Source: Flavobacteriales bacterium (GTDB lineage: Bacteria; Bacteroidota; Bacteroidia; Flavobacteriales_F; PHOS-HE28). Taken from it: a stretch of DNA of 64,000 nucleotides. Positions 36,952 through 44,239 of this stretch are shown here, piece by piece (position 1 is the stretch's first letter; the number at the start of each line of letters is the position of its first letter). The notes beneath the pieces were generated by a model. The model saw nothing but the letters and a program-made list of their open reading frames with translations, had not been told where the DNA came from and did not search any database. The stretch is from positions 1 to 64,000 of the forward strand of contig JAGFIV010000060.1 in assembly GCA_024103275.1 (NCBI GenBank), read 5' to 3'. Made by a program: the position numbers and the translations under genes.

Positions 36952-37698
36952 ATGAACGAGAAAGACTGGGACCGCGTGGCCACCACGTTCGAGGAGGAGA
37001 TCTTCAACGTGCCCGAGAACGACACGAAGGGTTTGATCACCGATGCGATCCGCCGGCTGTCCGCGCCGGGCGCCACCGCCACCGACCTCGGCTGCGGCGT
37101 GGGCCGCACACTGCCCTTGCTGGCGGAGCACTTCGCCAAGGTGTACGCCGTGGACGTGAGCAGCCAATGCCTCGCCGTGGCGGCGGAGAGTTGCACGCAG
37201 TATGACAACATCACCTACGTCCATGCCGACCTCTCCAAGGACCGCAACGGCTACCCGGCGACGGACGTGGTGCTGTGCATCAACACCCTGCTCAACGCCT
37301 CCATCGCCGTGCGCGGGCCGCTCTTCGACCGCACCTGCCGCAGCGTGAAGCGCGGCGGCCACCTGGTGCTGGTGGTGCCCGCCCTGGGCTCGGCGCTGCT
37401 CACCACCTACCGCAGGCTGCAATGGAACCTCCGCGACGGCATGCCACCCGCCGAGGCGCAGCAGGAAGCGGCGCAGAATGATGCCGGCATCGAGCATGGC
37501 ATCGTCCACATCGACGGTGTGCCCACCAAGCACTACATGCGCGAGGAGCTCGAAGCATCGCTGGCGGAGCGCGGCTTCCGCGTGGAGGCGATCGAGAAGC
37601 TCGAATACGGCTGGGACACCGAGTTTGAGGCGCCGCCCCGCTGGATGAAGGAGCCCTGGCCGTGGGACTGGTTCGTCACCGCGCAACGCGTGCGGTGA
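36952..37698 (+). CDS. Class I SAM-dependent methyltransferase
   Basis: 248 residues from MNEKDWDRVATTFEEEI. Motif I is ATDLGCGVGRTLPLL and the acidic residue that binds the adenosine ribose is in VYAVDVSSQ, followed by VHADLS and VVLCINTLLN. It is a Methyltransf_11/25-type enzyme with no clue to its substrate. It is monocistronic and converges with the DUF3347 gene. An upstream ATG at 36910 is possible but adds 14 residues without similarity. Confidence 0.85.
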   Translation: MNEKDWDRVATTFEEEIFNVPENDTKGLITDAIRRLSAPGATATDLGCGVGRTLPLLAEHFAKVYAVDVSSQCLAVAAESCTQYDNITYVHADLSKDRNGYPATDVVLCINTLLNASIAVRGPLFDRTCRSVKRGGHLVLVVPALGSALLTTYRRLQWNLRDGMPPAEAQQEAAQNDAGIEHGIVHIDGVPTKHYMREELEASLAERGFRVEAIEKLEYGWDTEFEAPPRWMKEPWPWDWFVTAQRVR

Positions 37699-37752
37699 AG
37701 CAACTTTCCGATTGTCCAAGGGTCGCTGAAACACTTGCGCGAGGGCGACTGC

Positions 37753-38316
37753 TCACCCGATCACCTCCTTCACGCTCCCGCAGGTCATCATCGCCGCGCC
37801 GTAGAAGGGATTGCGCACCGCGCGCTCGCGGCTCAGCCAGTCCGCGCCGCCGGGGTACATGGGGCAGTGCATCAGGTACAGCGGCGCATCGAGATCGGTG
37901 AGTTGGGCCAGTTGCAGCATACCAGGGGTGAGCTGCGCGAAGAGCGCGCGTTGCTCCTTCAGCCCCTTGGTGACGCCGAAGGGATGCAGCGGCTCCATGA
38001 TGGTCGCCATCAGCTCGTCCCAAGCGGCTTGCTGCGCCGCGGACAGCTTGTTGCGGTCCATGTTGTGGAAGGTGCCGTCCAGCGCCACCGCCAGCTTGGG
38101 CACCTGCACCGAGTCCCCGGCCACCAAGGCATCCTTCAGGCGGAAGTAGGCCTCGAACGCCGGTGCGACGGGATCCGCGGCGGCTTGGGTTTGCGCCGGC
38201 GCGTCGTGCAGGTGCGCCGCATGGCCATCCCGGGCCGGGCTGTGGGTGGTTGCGGTGCCGCATGCGCCAAGCAGCAACGCTGCCAGGACGAACGAGGTGA
38301 GATGAAGGGTTTTCAT
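37753..38316 (-). CDS. DUF3347 lipoprotein, probably copper-related
   Basis: 187 residues from MKTLHLTSFVLAALLLGACGTA, with lipobox LGAC. A His-rich region follows (RDGHAAHLHDA) and then a DUF3347 domain: FEAYFRLKDALVAGDSVQV, MEPLHPFGVTKGLKEQRALF, YLMHCPMYPGGADWLSRE and NPFYGAAMMTCG. DUF3347 domains occur as C-terminal parts of CusB-type copper adaptors and as stand-alone proteins in Bacteroidota copper loci. Its promoter shares a 61-bp architecture with that of the copZ-like/copA operon 12 kb away, which supports copper regulation. Confidence 0.85.
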   Translation of the reverse strand: MKTLHLTSFVLAALLLGACGTATTHSPARDGHAAHLHDAPAQTQAAADPVAPAFEAYFRLKDALVAGDSVQVPKLAVALDGTFHNMDRNKLSAAQQAAWDELMATIMEPLHPFGVTKGLKEQRALFAQLTPGMLQLAQLTDLDAPLYLMHCPMYPGGADWLSRERAVRNPFYGAAMMTCGSVKEVIG

Positions 38317-38330
38317 GGGCTTGCTTTCTT

Positions 38331-38391
38331 GGCACAAAGCAACCGGCCCCAGCAGGCGGAGGTGTTACAACATCGTGGGGAAGGTTTGTAT
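38331..38391 (-). promoter_or_regulatory. Putative metal-responsive promoter of the DUF3347 gene
   Basis: Read on the minus strand: ATACAAACCTTCCCCA (38376-38391), 7 bp, GTAAC (38364-38368), then CTTTGTGCC (38331-38339), whose CTTTG fits a -7 box. The same parts at identical spacing occur at 50483-50543 before the copZ-like gene. The upstream box sits about 50 bp before the predicted start, typical of AraC-type activators. Confidence 0.65.
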
Positions 38392-38504
38392 GGGGGGCAC
38401 CTTACGCAAGGCACTATCAGGACATGCAGCGCCTGACCGGTATGCCCCCCGGTGAACGAACAACGCGGATAAGTCGGGAGAACTGGACCGAGGAAGCCGA
38501 ATGC

Positions 38505-38924
38505 CTACACCGCGACCAGCCTCACCGGGCCAGCCGCTTCTGCAAGGTCATCGGCGGCTTCCATCAGCTCGGACTTGTCCACCGGAAAGCCCGTGATGTG
38601 CGCGTGGTAGTGATGCCGATCGTCCGGTTCATCCGAGACCACGCCGAACTTACGGATCGACCGTACACGTTGGGTCTCCAGGATACACCATCCCTTGAGG
38701 GTGCTCCCGGCTTGTTCCACCACATGGCGCCCCAGTTCTTCCACGGCGGGTTCCGATAATGTACCTACCCTGCTTACCGAGAGCATGTTGGCCTCGCGCG
38801 GCGGCATGAACAGCACACCCCGGGCCTGCAACGTGGAAGGCTTGTACTGGCTCTTCTGCCGGATGAAGCGGGCCAATGGCTCGCCATCCGCCACTTCCGA
38901 GGGCAAGCCGGAAGGCAGGATCAT
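38505..38924 (-). CDS. Small conserved protein of unknown function (trio, third gene)
   Basis: 139 residues. The sequence has an N-terminal segment (LARFIRQKSQYKPSTLQARG), a central VLFMPPREANMLSVSRV and a C-terminal HHYHAHITGFPVDKSELMEAADDLAE. I recall this layout (AFMPP...LSV...H-x-I-x-GWP) from many short accessory proteins of unknown function; no catalytic role is established. The start overlaps the stop of the preceding gene as ATGA, so it is co-translated with the 173-residue protein. Confidence 0.78.
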   Translation of the reverse strand: MILPSGLPSEVADGEPLARFIRQKSQYKPSTLQARGVLFMPPREANMLSVSRVGTLSEPAVEELGRHVVEQAGSTLKGWCILETQRVRSIRKFGVVSDEPDDRHHYHAHITGFPVDKSELMEAADDLAEAAGPVRLVAV

Positions 38925-39442
38925 GAACGGGCGATGAACGTGGCGATGTACTCCACCAAGGCCTGAGGAATGCGGTCACCCAGCCATTCCGTGCCGTTCA
39001 TCTTGCTGGGCAGTCGACGGTAGGCATAGGTGATCCGGCCTGTGGGCCCCACGGCCAAGGAGAGCCGGTGCCCTTTGCCACCGATCCACGAGAAGGCGAT
39101 CTCTCCATCGGGATGAACCCCTGGTTCGGGTTCGGGCAATCCCATGGGCAGCGCGTCCACAAAGCGGTGCGCGGTGGCCCACGTGGACTGTTCCACCGGT
39201 GCAGCGCCTTCCCCGTCCCAATTCGGCATGCTGCAGTCCTGCGCCAGTTCATTCAGGGCCTGTTTCAGCGATCGGCGGGCCGGCGGGTCGAATATCAAGG
39301 AGCCGTTGCGCATCTGGCGCTGATCCTCATTGATCCGCCGGATGGACATGCCCGTCTGGCTGGTCAACAGGTCGTCCGTCAGGTGGTGGTCCGGACCGCG
39401 GCGCCCGCGCAGGGGCTCGGCTATTGAAAGAGCGCTTTGCAT
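38921..39442 (-). CDS. Conserved protein with NWDGEGA motif (trio, second gene)
   Basis: 173 residues. The core runs LKQALNELAQDCSMPNWDGEGAAP, then DALPMGLPEPEPGVHPDGEIAFSWIGG and ends IPQALVEYIATF. The WDG motif followed by a DGEI-x-F-x-W motif is a recurring pattern in accessory proteins, as I know them, with no known activity. It overlaps the TIGR04255-like gene by 22 bp and the 139-residue gene by 4 bp, so the three genes form one operon. A later start at 39349 (MSIRRINEDQ) is possible and would remove the first overlap. Confidence 0.78.
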   Translation of the reverse strand: MQSALSIAEPLRGRRGPDHHLTDDLLTSQTGMSIRRINEDQRQMRNGSLIFDPPARRSLKQALNELAQDCSMPNWDGEGAAPVEQSTWATAHRFVDALPMGLPEPEPGVHPDGEIAFSWIGGKGHRLSLAVGPTGRITYAYRRLPSKMNGTEWLGDRIPQALVEYIATFIARS

Positions 39443-40188
39443 TTATCGGTCAGGCTATGGTTGAACACATGCCAGCACCAGGCATGCAGGTCATTGAACC
39501 GGTGCCATGCCTCCCCGGGTTCCGCGATGTTGGCAGGGTCGAGGATGGCCTCGGTATCGAGGGCGAAGGAGAAGTGGCCGGGCTTGTTCTCCAAGGAGGA
39601 CCAGATCACCCGGGCACGGATGTCACTGGCGGGATCGTTCAGCCAATGTTGTTGATAGCAATGGTGGGTACTGAGTCCGGCGGGCATTCGCCCTGCTATC
39701 GGGAAGTATTCGCTCAGTTCCAGGTTGCCGCTGGCCGGTACAGGGATGTCGATGCGGTCGATATAACGCAGGGACAATGCGGCCATCGGTACCTCGCCCA
39801 CCGCGATCTTGTAGGCTTCCCAATGCCGCTTCAGGCGTTCCATGGCTTGGGCAAAGCCCGGATACGGGGGCAGGTAGTTGAGCACCAGGCCCTGCATCAG
39901 GTAATGCGCCACGAACTTCTTGTCGGCCGTAAGGAACCGGTAGCCGGCCACATCCATTTTCACGTTGCTGTCCGCCGTGCCGTCCGCCTTCATGGTAAAG
40001 GCCCCTTGCACGGCGTTGAACACTTGATGCTCGGCAAAGAGGTTCGGGAACGCCCCTTCCACGGCCTCGCGGAAGCGGTTCACGTCCACCGGTTCAGGAA
40101 GCGCCGCGCGGATGTTATAGATCACCTCAACGGCCGGGGCATTCCTGTACAACTCAGTGCTTTCCGGGGGGAGGGGCGGGATCGGCAT
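39421..40188 (-). CDS. TIGR04255-like protein (trio, first gene)
   Basis: 255 residues from MPIPPLPPESTELYRNAPAVEVI. The start (PP...L..APAVEV), the central ALSLRYIDRIDIPV and the C-terminal HRFNDLHAWCWHVFNHSLTD match the layout of TIGR04255, a sporadically distributed family of unknown function. No enzyme motif is visible. The gene starts 94 bp after the hsdS stop on the same strand and leads the trio. Position beside a restriction system suggests, but does not prove, a defence or mobile-island role. Confidence 0.8.
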   Translation of the reverse strand: MPIPPLPPESTELYRNAPAVEVIYNIRAALPEPVDVNRFREAVEGAFPNLFAEHQVFNAVQGAFTMKADGTADSNVKMDVAGYRFLTADKKFVAHYLMQGLVLNYLPPYPGFAQAMERLKRHWEAYKIAVGEVPMAALSLRYIDRIDIPVPASGNLELSEYFPIAGRMPAGLSTHHCYQQHWLNDPASDIRARVIWSSLENKPGHFSFALDTEAILDPANIAEPGEAWHRFNDLHAWCWHVFNHSLTDKCKALFQ

Positions 40189-40282
40189 GGGGGTGAACCA
40201 AAGTTAGACACGTTACACCGGGTGACTGATGACTTGGGAGGATTTAACGCAAGGCGGGGTGTTGATGGTGCCTGGCCATTGC

Positions 40283-41728
40283 TCATTCCTTCCCCTTCTT
40301 CCCATACTTCACCGCCCCCTCCGCCGCCATCGCCAGCCCGTTCTCCGCCGTAGCGCTTCGCGACGGCGGAACCTTCGCCACCGCAGGTGTCACGTCGAGC
40401 AATGCCGAAGGCGTAGCTTCTTCAAGCGCACCAGCGCTTGAAGAAGCCGAGACGCGCACCTGCCCGTTCATCAGCAGCGGCAGCAGCCAGTCCCGCAGCG
40501 CGGTGAGCTCCTGGTTCTCCTTGAAGGAGACGCTCTTCCTCCGTTCAATGCTCAGTACCAACGTGCCAAAGCTCTCGAGCAAGGCATCATCGGGGATGGC
40601 CGTCCGGAATGAGAGCACTCCTTGGAAGTTGAGGCCGAGTATGTTGGTGCCTGCGCAGTAGCCGGATATGTACTTGTGGAAGTACTCTGTGTTGAACAAG
40701 CAATTCAGTAGGTACTTCAAGTTAGGCTTGTTCACACCTATCGTCGTTACGTGATGTGATGACAACGCTTCCTTGTCGAAAATGTCCGGAACGAGTAGGG
40801 ACTTCCCGATGATGTCCTTCGCCGGGTCAAGCGCGGTCTGTTGCGTATTGCACATGACCAGGTCAAACGGTGCAAGGGCTTTCGAGGGGTTGAAATCCCC
40901 GGAGTAGAGCTTCAGACCTTCCGGCTTGTATGTGGAATTAGGGTTGAAGGAGTTCAAATTGATCATGGGCAGGCCCACTTCCCCGATATCCGAACTGGTG
41001 TAGGAAACGCCTCGGTTCGACTTGAGGTACTTCCTGAGTTCCGTGACCTCCCACCCCTCCGGCACCTCGCGCTTCAGCTCCGGGTTGTACACCATGGGGC
41101 CGCCGCTGCTTTTGTAGGGCCGGCCTTCCAGTTGGGCTTTGCCCAGGCGCTTGGCCTGCGCGGCGCTCATGGGGAAATCGAACTGCACGAACCAGTAGTC
41201 GTACAGCAACTTGGCCATGGCCTCCAGCTCCGCGTTGATCCGCTGGTTCAGCGTGATCTTGGCGTCCAGCGCGGAGAGGACCGCGGCGATGCGGTCTTGC
41301 ACTGGTCGTGGGAAATCTGGTATGGGGTAGCGCATTATCTGTCCCTTGTCCCCGCGAGGCATTTTAGTGCCCTTCTTGCCATTCATCATATGGCTGAAGA
41401 ACTCATCACGCAAAAGGGCGTAGTACAAGAACTTGGGGCTGTAGCCAGTCTTGGCGCGGATTACCAAGACATCGTTGGAACAGCCACCATTTCTGTCCGC
41501 ACTCCAAATTTTCTTCAGGTATGGCCTGATGTTACCAATGAGTATATCATCCTTTTCGTACGCTGGCATTGACGCTCCCGCTGGTGGCAGGCCGGATGCA
41601 TTTGTCAAACCTCCACGATTGGGCAATAGATTATCAACGGTAACGTAATTGTTCACCGAAACAGAAGTAGCAGCAACCCTTCCTGTCCCGTATGTTGCCG
41701 CGTTCGATAGGGCGACAACCTTAGTCAT
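40283..41728 (-). CDS. hsdS: Type I restriction system specificity subunit HsdS
   Basis: 481 residues with two target-recognition domains separated by conserved helices: the central one is PVQDRIAAVLSALDAKITLNQ followed by RINAELEAMAKLLYDYWFVQFDFP, and the C-terminal one is TLVLSIERRKSVSFKENQELTALRDWLLPLLMNGQ. It sets the DNA sequence methylated and cut by HsdM/HsdR. The DNA of both recognition domains is clearly less GC-rich than the flanking genes, as expected for exchanged modules. An Ala/Ser-rich 40-residue tail follows. The start overlaps hsdM by 8 bp. Confidence 0.93.
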   Translation of the reverse strand: MTKVVALSNAATYGTGRVAATSVSVNNYVTVDNLLPNRGGLTNASGLPPAGASMPAYEKDDILIGNIRPYLKKIWSADRNGGCSNDVLVIRAKTGYSPKFLYYALLRDEFFSHMMNGKKGTKMPRGDKGQIMRYPIPDFPRPVQDRIAAVLSALDAKITLNQRINAELEAMAKLLYDYWFVQFDFPMSAAQAKRLGKAQLEGRPYKSSGGPMVYNPELKREVPEGWEVTELRKYLKSNRGVSYTSSDIGEVGLPMINLNSFNPNSTYKPEGLKLYSGDFNPSKALAPFDLVMCNTQQTALDPAKDIIGKSLLVPDIFDKEALSSHHVTTIGVNKPNLKYLLNCLFNTEYFHKYISGYCAGTNILGLNFQGVLSFRTAIPDDALLESFGTLVLSIERRKSVSFKENQELTALRDWLLPLLMNGQVRVSASSSAGALEEATPSALLDVTPAVAKVPPSRSATAENGLAMAAEGAVKYGKKGKE

Positions 41729-43343
41729 GTGAGAGGTGCTTAAGGCTAACCCTTATCCGACCTTCAAGCTCCTGTCCAGTCCTGAACATTTCCTCCAGAC
41801 GCCTTGAAATACCATGCATCCGTTCGTGGTATTCAGCACGGGTGATAGGCTCATGCTTCAGGACCACGTCAAAGTACTGCCCAGCACTAAGGGAGTAGTC
41901 CTTTGCCTTGATCTCGTCGTAAGAAACGACCACCGATAGATCCTCGACAGCTTCGTGCTCGCGAAAAGTGCCTATGATGAGGTCTTCTTCTTCCTTGGAT
42001 AGCAGGGTCTTTTGGTTCTTGCCCTCTTTCACCGTGGTACCCAACTTGCTGGCATCCATCAGCACGATGTCGCCCTTGGTATTGGCCTTGTCCAGGAAAA
42101 GCACGCTCACGTTGGTTTCCGTGGTGGCGAAGATGTTGCTGGGCATGCTCACTGCTCCTCGGAGCATCCGGCGATCAATAAGGGCCTTCAGCACCCTCAA
42201 CTCTATACCATTCTTTGCTGTGAGAAAGCCCGTAGGGACTACAATTGCTGCTCTACCCTTCGGACCTAGCACATACATGATGTGCTGGATGAAGAGCAGA
42301 TAGATAGCCATCTTGTCCTTGTTCTTCTTTGGCACATTCGGAATGCCGGCGAAGAAGCGGTCCTTGAAGGCCTTGTTGCCGTCCAGCTCCTCGCGGTAGT
42401 CGCTGAAGTCGAGCTTGAAGGGCGGGTTGCTCACGATGTAGTCGAAGCGCTCGGGCCAGGTGCTGCCCGCGTAGGGGTGGCGGATGGTATCGCCCTGGAT
42501 GATGTTGGGGATGGAGTGCACCAGGTTGTTCAGCACCAGGTTGAGGCGCAGCATGCTGCTGCTCTTCTGGCTGATGTCCTCGGCGTAGAGGCTGCACTTG
42601 TCCTCGCCGATGGCGTGGGCCAGGCTCATGAGCAGCTGGCCGGTACCGGCGCTGGGGTCGTAGCAGGTCACGTCCTTCACCGGCCCGTCCACCAGGATGG
42701 CGGCCATGATCTTGGCGATGGCGTGCGGGGTGTAGTACTCGGCGTACTTGCCGCCGCCGTCCTTGTTGTAGTCCTTGATCAGGTACTCGAAGATGGTGGC
42801 GAAGAAGTCGAACTTCTGGGCGAAGATGCCCTCGAAGCTGAAGTGCACCAGCTTGTTCACGATGGCGCGGCAGAAGGCGTCGCGCTTGGCCGGGCTGGTG
42901 ATGTACTGGCTGAGGGCGTCGAAGAGGATCACCTTTTCGCCGGTCTCCTCCTTCACGCTGAAGATGTCCGTGTTCTTCACGGCGACGGCATGCAGCGTAT
43001 CGTCGAACAGCTTGTGGAACTCCTCCTTGTTCTGGTTGTGGAAGAGGTGCGTCAGGGTGTGCTCGCGCTCCAGCTTGGCGCAGTCCGGCCCCAGGCGGTG
43101 CAGCAGCTTGGCGTAGTCCTTCTCGCTGTAGGTGGCGGCCACCTTCTCCCAATCGGCGGCCTTGGCCAGCTTGGGGTCCAGCTGCTTCACCTCGTGGGCG
43201 AACTTGTCGTTGAGGAATTTGTAGAGGAAGGCCTGGGTGATGATCTTGTACTCGTTGCCATCGTTGCCCAGGCCGTAGCTGGCGCACACGGCCTTCAGGT
43301 CGTCGATCAGGGCCTTGGTCTTGGTGGTGAAGTCGGGGGTCAT
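41721..43343 (-). CDS. hsdM: Type I restriction system DNA methyltransferase HsdM
   Basis: 540 residues. The HsdM_N domain (TKALIDDLKAVCASYGLG) is followed by the N6-adenine methylase with SAM motif DPSAGTGQLLMSLAHAIG and catalytic NPPF in YIVSNPPFKLDFSD. It methylates the host site and, with HsdS and HsdR, makes the restriction complex. The 3' half is less GC-rich than the 5' half. The start is followed upstream by the REP-like cluster and the GIY-YIG gene, which separate it from hsdR. Confidence 0.95.
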   Translation of the reverse strand: MTPDFTTKTKALIDDLKAVCASYGLGNDGNEYKIITQAFLYKFLNDKFAHEVKQLDPKLAKAADWEKVAATYSEKDYAKLLHRLGPDCAKLEREHTLTHLFHNQNKEEFHKLFDDTLHAVAVKNTDIFSVKEETGEKVILFDALSQYITSPAKRDAFCRAIVNKLVHFSFEGIFAQKFDFFATIFEYLIKDYNKDGGGKYAEYYTPHAIAKIMAAILVDGPVKDVTCYDPSAGTGQLLMSLAHAIGEDKCSLYAEDISQKSSSMLRLNLVLNNLVHSIPNIIQGDTIRHPYAGSTWPERFDYIVSNPPFKLDFSDYREELDGNKAFKDRFFAGIPNVPKKNKDKMAIYLLFIQHIMYVLGPKGRAAIVVPTGFLTAKNGIELRVLKALIDRRMLRGAVSMPSNIFATTETNVSVLFLDKANTKGDIVLMDASKLGTTVKEGKNQKTLLSKEEEDLIIGTFREHEAVEDLSVVVSYDEIKAKDYSLSAGQYFDVVLKHEPITRAEYHERMHGISRRLEEMFRTGQELEGRIRVSLKHLSHD

Positions 43344-43362
43344 GGGATCAGTGCATGATCAT

Positions 43363-43680
43363 GGATCGCTTCGCTCGGGGACTCGCTCGCGATGACGTGA
43401 GCGGGCGTCACTGCGAGGAGGCTCTGCGACGAAGCAGTCCAGCAGGTGGGGTCGTGGATCGCTTCGCTCGGGGACTCGCTCGTGATGACGTGAGCGGGCG
43501 TCACTGCGAGGAGGCTTTGCGACGACGCAGTCCAGCGCGTGGATGTATGGATCGCTTCGCTCGGGGACTCGCTCGTGATGACGTGAGCGGGCGTCACTGC
43601 GAGGAGGCTCTGCGACGAAGCAGTCCAGCATGACGGGCGCACCTGGATTGCTTCGGCCCAAATGCGGCCTCGTGATGACG
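43363..43680. repeat. REP-like cluster 1: three 81-bp units plus a partial unit
   Basis: Units begin at 43363, 43456 and 43549, with a shorter variant at 43645-43680. Each unit has a head GGATCGCTTCG...GATGACG and a tail CGTCACTGCGAGG...GAAGCAGTCC; the tail is roughly the reverse complement of the head, so each unit can fold. This covers most of the 349-bp gap between hsdM and the GIY-YIG gene. Confidence 0.9.
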
Positions 43681-43692
43681 GTGGTAGGTGGC

Positions 43693-44004
43693 TCATCGTC
43701 CTTCGGCTTCTTTGACGATGTCGTCGTAAAGATCACGCCATTGCGGATTAAAACCTTCGATCAATGCAAGCTTCTTCTTTCGGCTTCCACCCTTGATCTG
43801 CTTCTCTCGTGCAATGGCCTCTTCGATGTAAGGCAAGCCCTCGTGATACACAAGCATGATCAGGTCATAGCGGGCCGTGAAACTGTTCGGATAGGCTTTG
43901 GTCCGGTGCTCCCATGCCCTTCGTATCAAGTCGCTTGTGACTCCGACGTAGAGCGTCCCATTCCGCTTGTTGGTCATAATGTAGACTGAACCGCCGCGTT
44001 CCAT
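43693..44004 (-). CDS. GIY-YIG nuclease domain protein
   Basis: 103 residues from MERGGSVYIMTNKRNGTLYVG; the GIY-YIG pair appears as VYIMTN and LYVGVT, with the catalytic Arg in SDLIRRAWEH and a Glu in YIEEAIAREKQIKG. Single-domain proteins of this type are common in Bacteroidota; activity is rarely known. The gene lies between two REP-like clusters, inside the space between hsdR and hsdM, so it appears to have inserted there with the repeats. The longer frame starts in a repeat and is rejected. Confidence 0.85.
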   Translation of the reverse strand: MERGGSVYIMTNKRNGTLYVGVTSDLIRRAWEHRTKAYPNSFTARYDLIMLVYHEGLPYIEEAIAREKQIKGGSRKKKLALIEGFNPQWRDLYDDIVKEAEGR

Positions 44005-44038
44005 TTGCAGGCCTGTTGATTGTTGATCTCGAACGTAT

Positions 44039-44221
44039 GGATCGCTTCGGCCCAAATGCGGCCTCGCGATGACGTAGTTGTGTATGGACCCGTCACTGCG
44101 AGGAGGCTCTGCGACGAAGCAGTCCAGCGCGTGGATGTATGGATCGCTTCGCTCGGGGACTCGCTCGCGATGACGTGAGCCGTCGTCACTGCGAGGAGGC
44201 TTTGCGACGAAGCAGTCCAGC
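44039..44221. repeat. REP-like cluster 2: two units
   Basis: Units at 44039-44128 (a variant with GGCCCAAATGCGGCC in the loop) and 44141-44221, the same family as cluster 1 and in the same orientation. They end 18 bp before the hsdR stop. Confidence 0.9.
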
Positions 44222-44239
44222 GATCTGGATCCCTGCGCA

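Noticed and set aside
43363-44221. REP-like units as a CRISPR array
   Set aside because: Units are 81-90 bp, internally palindromic, with very short and non-uniform gaps, and the set is split by a gene.
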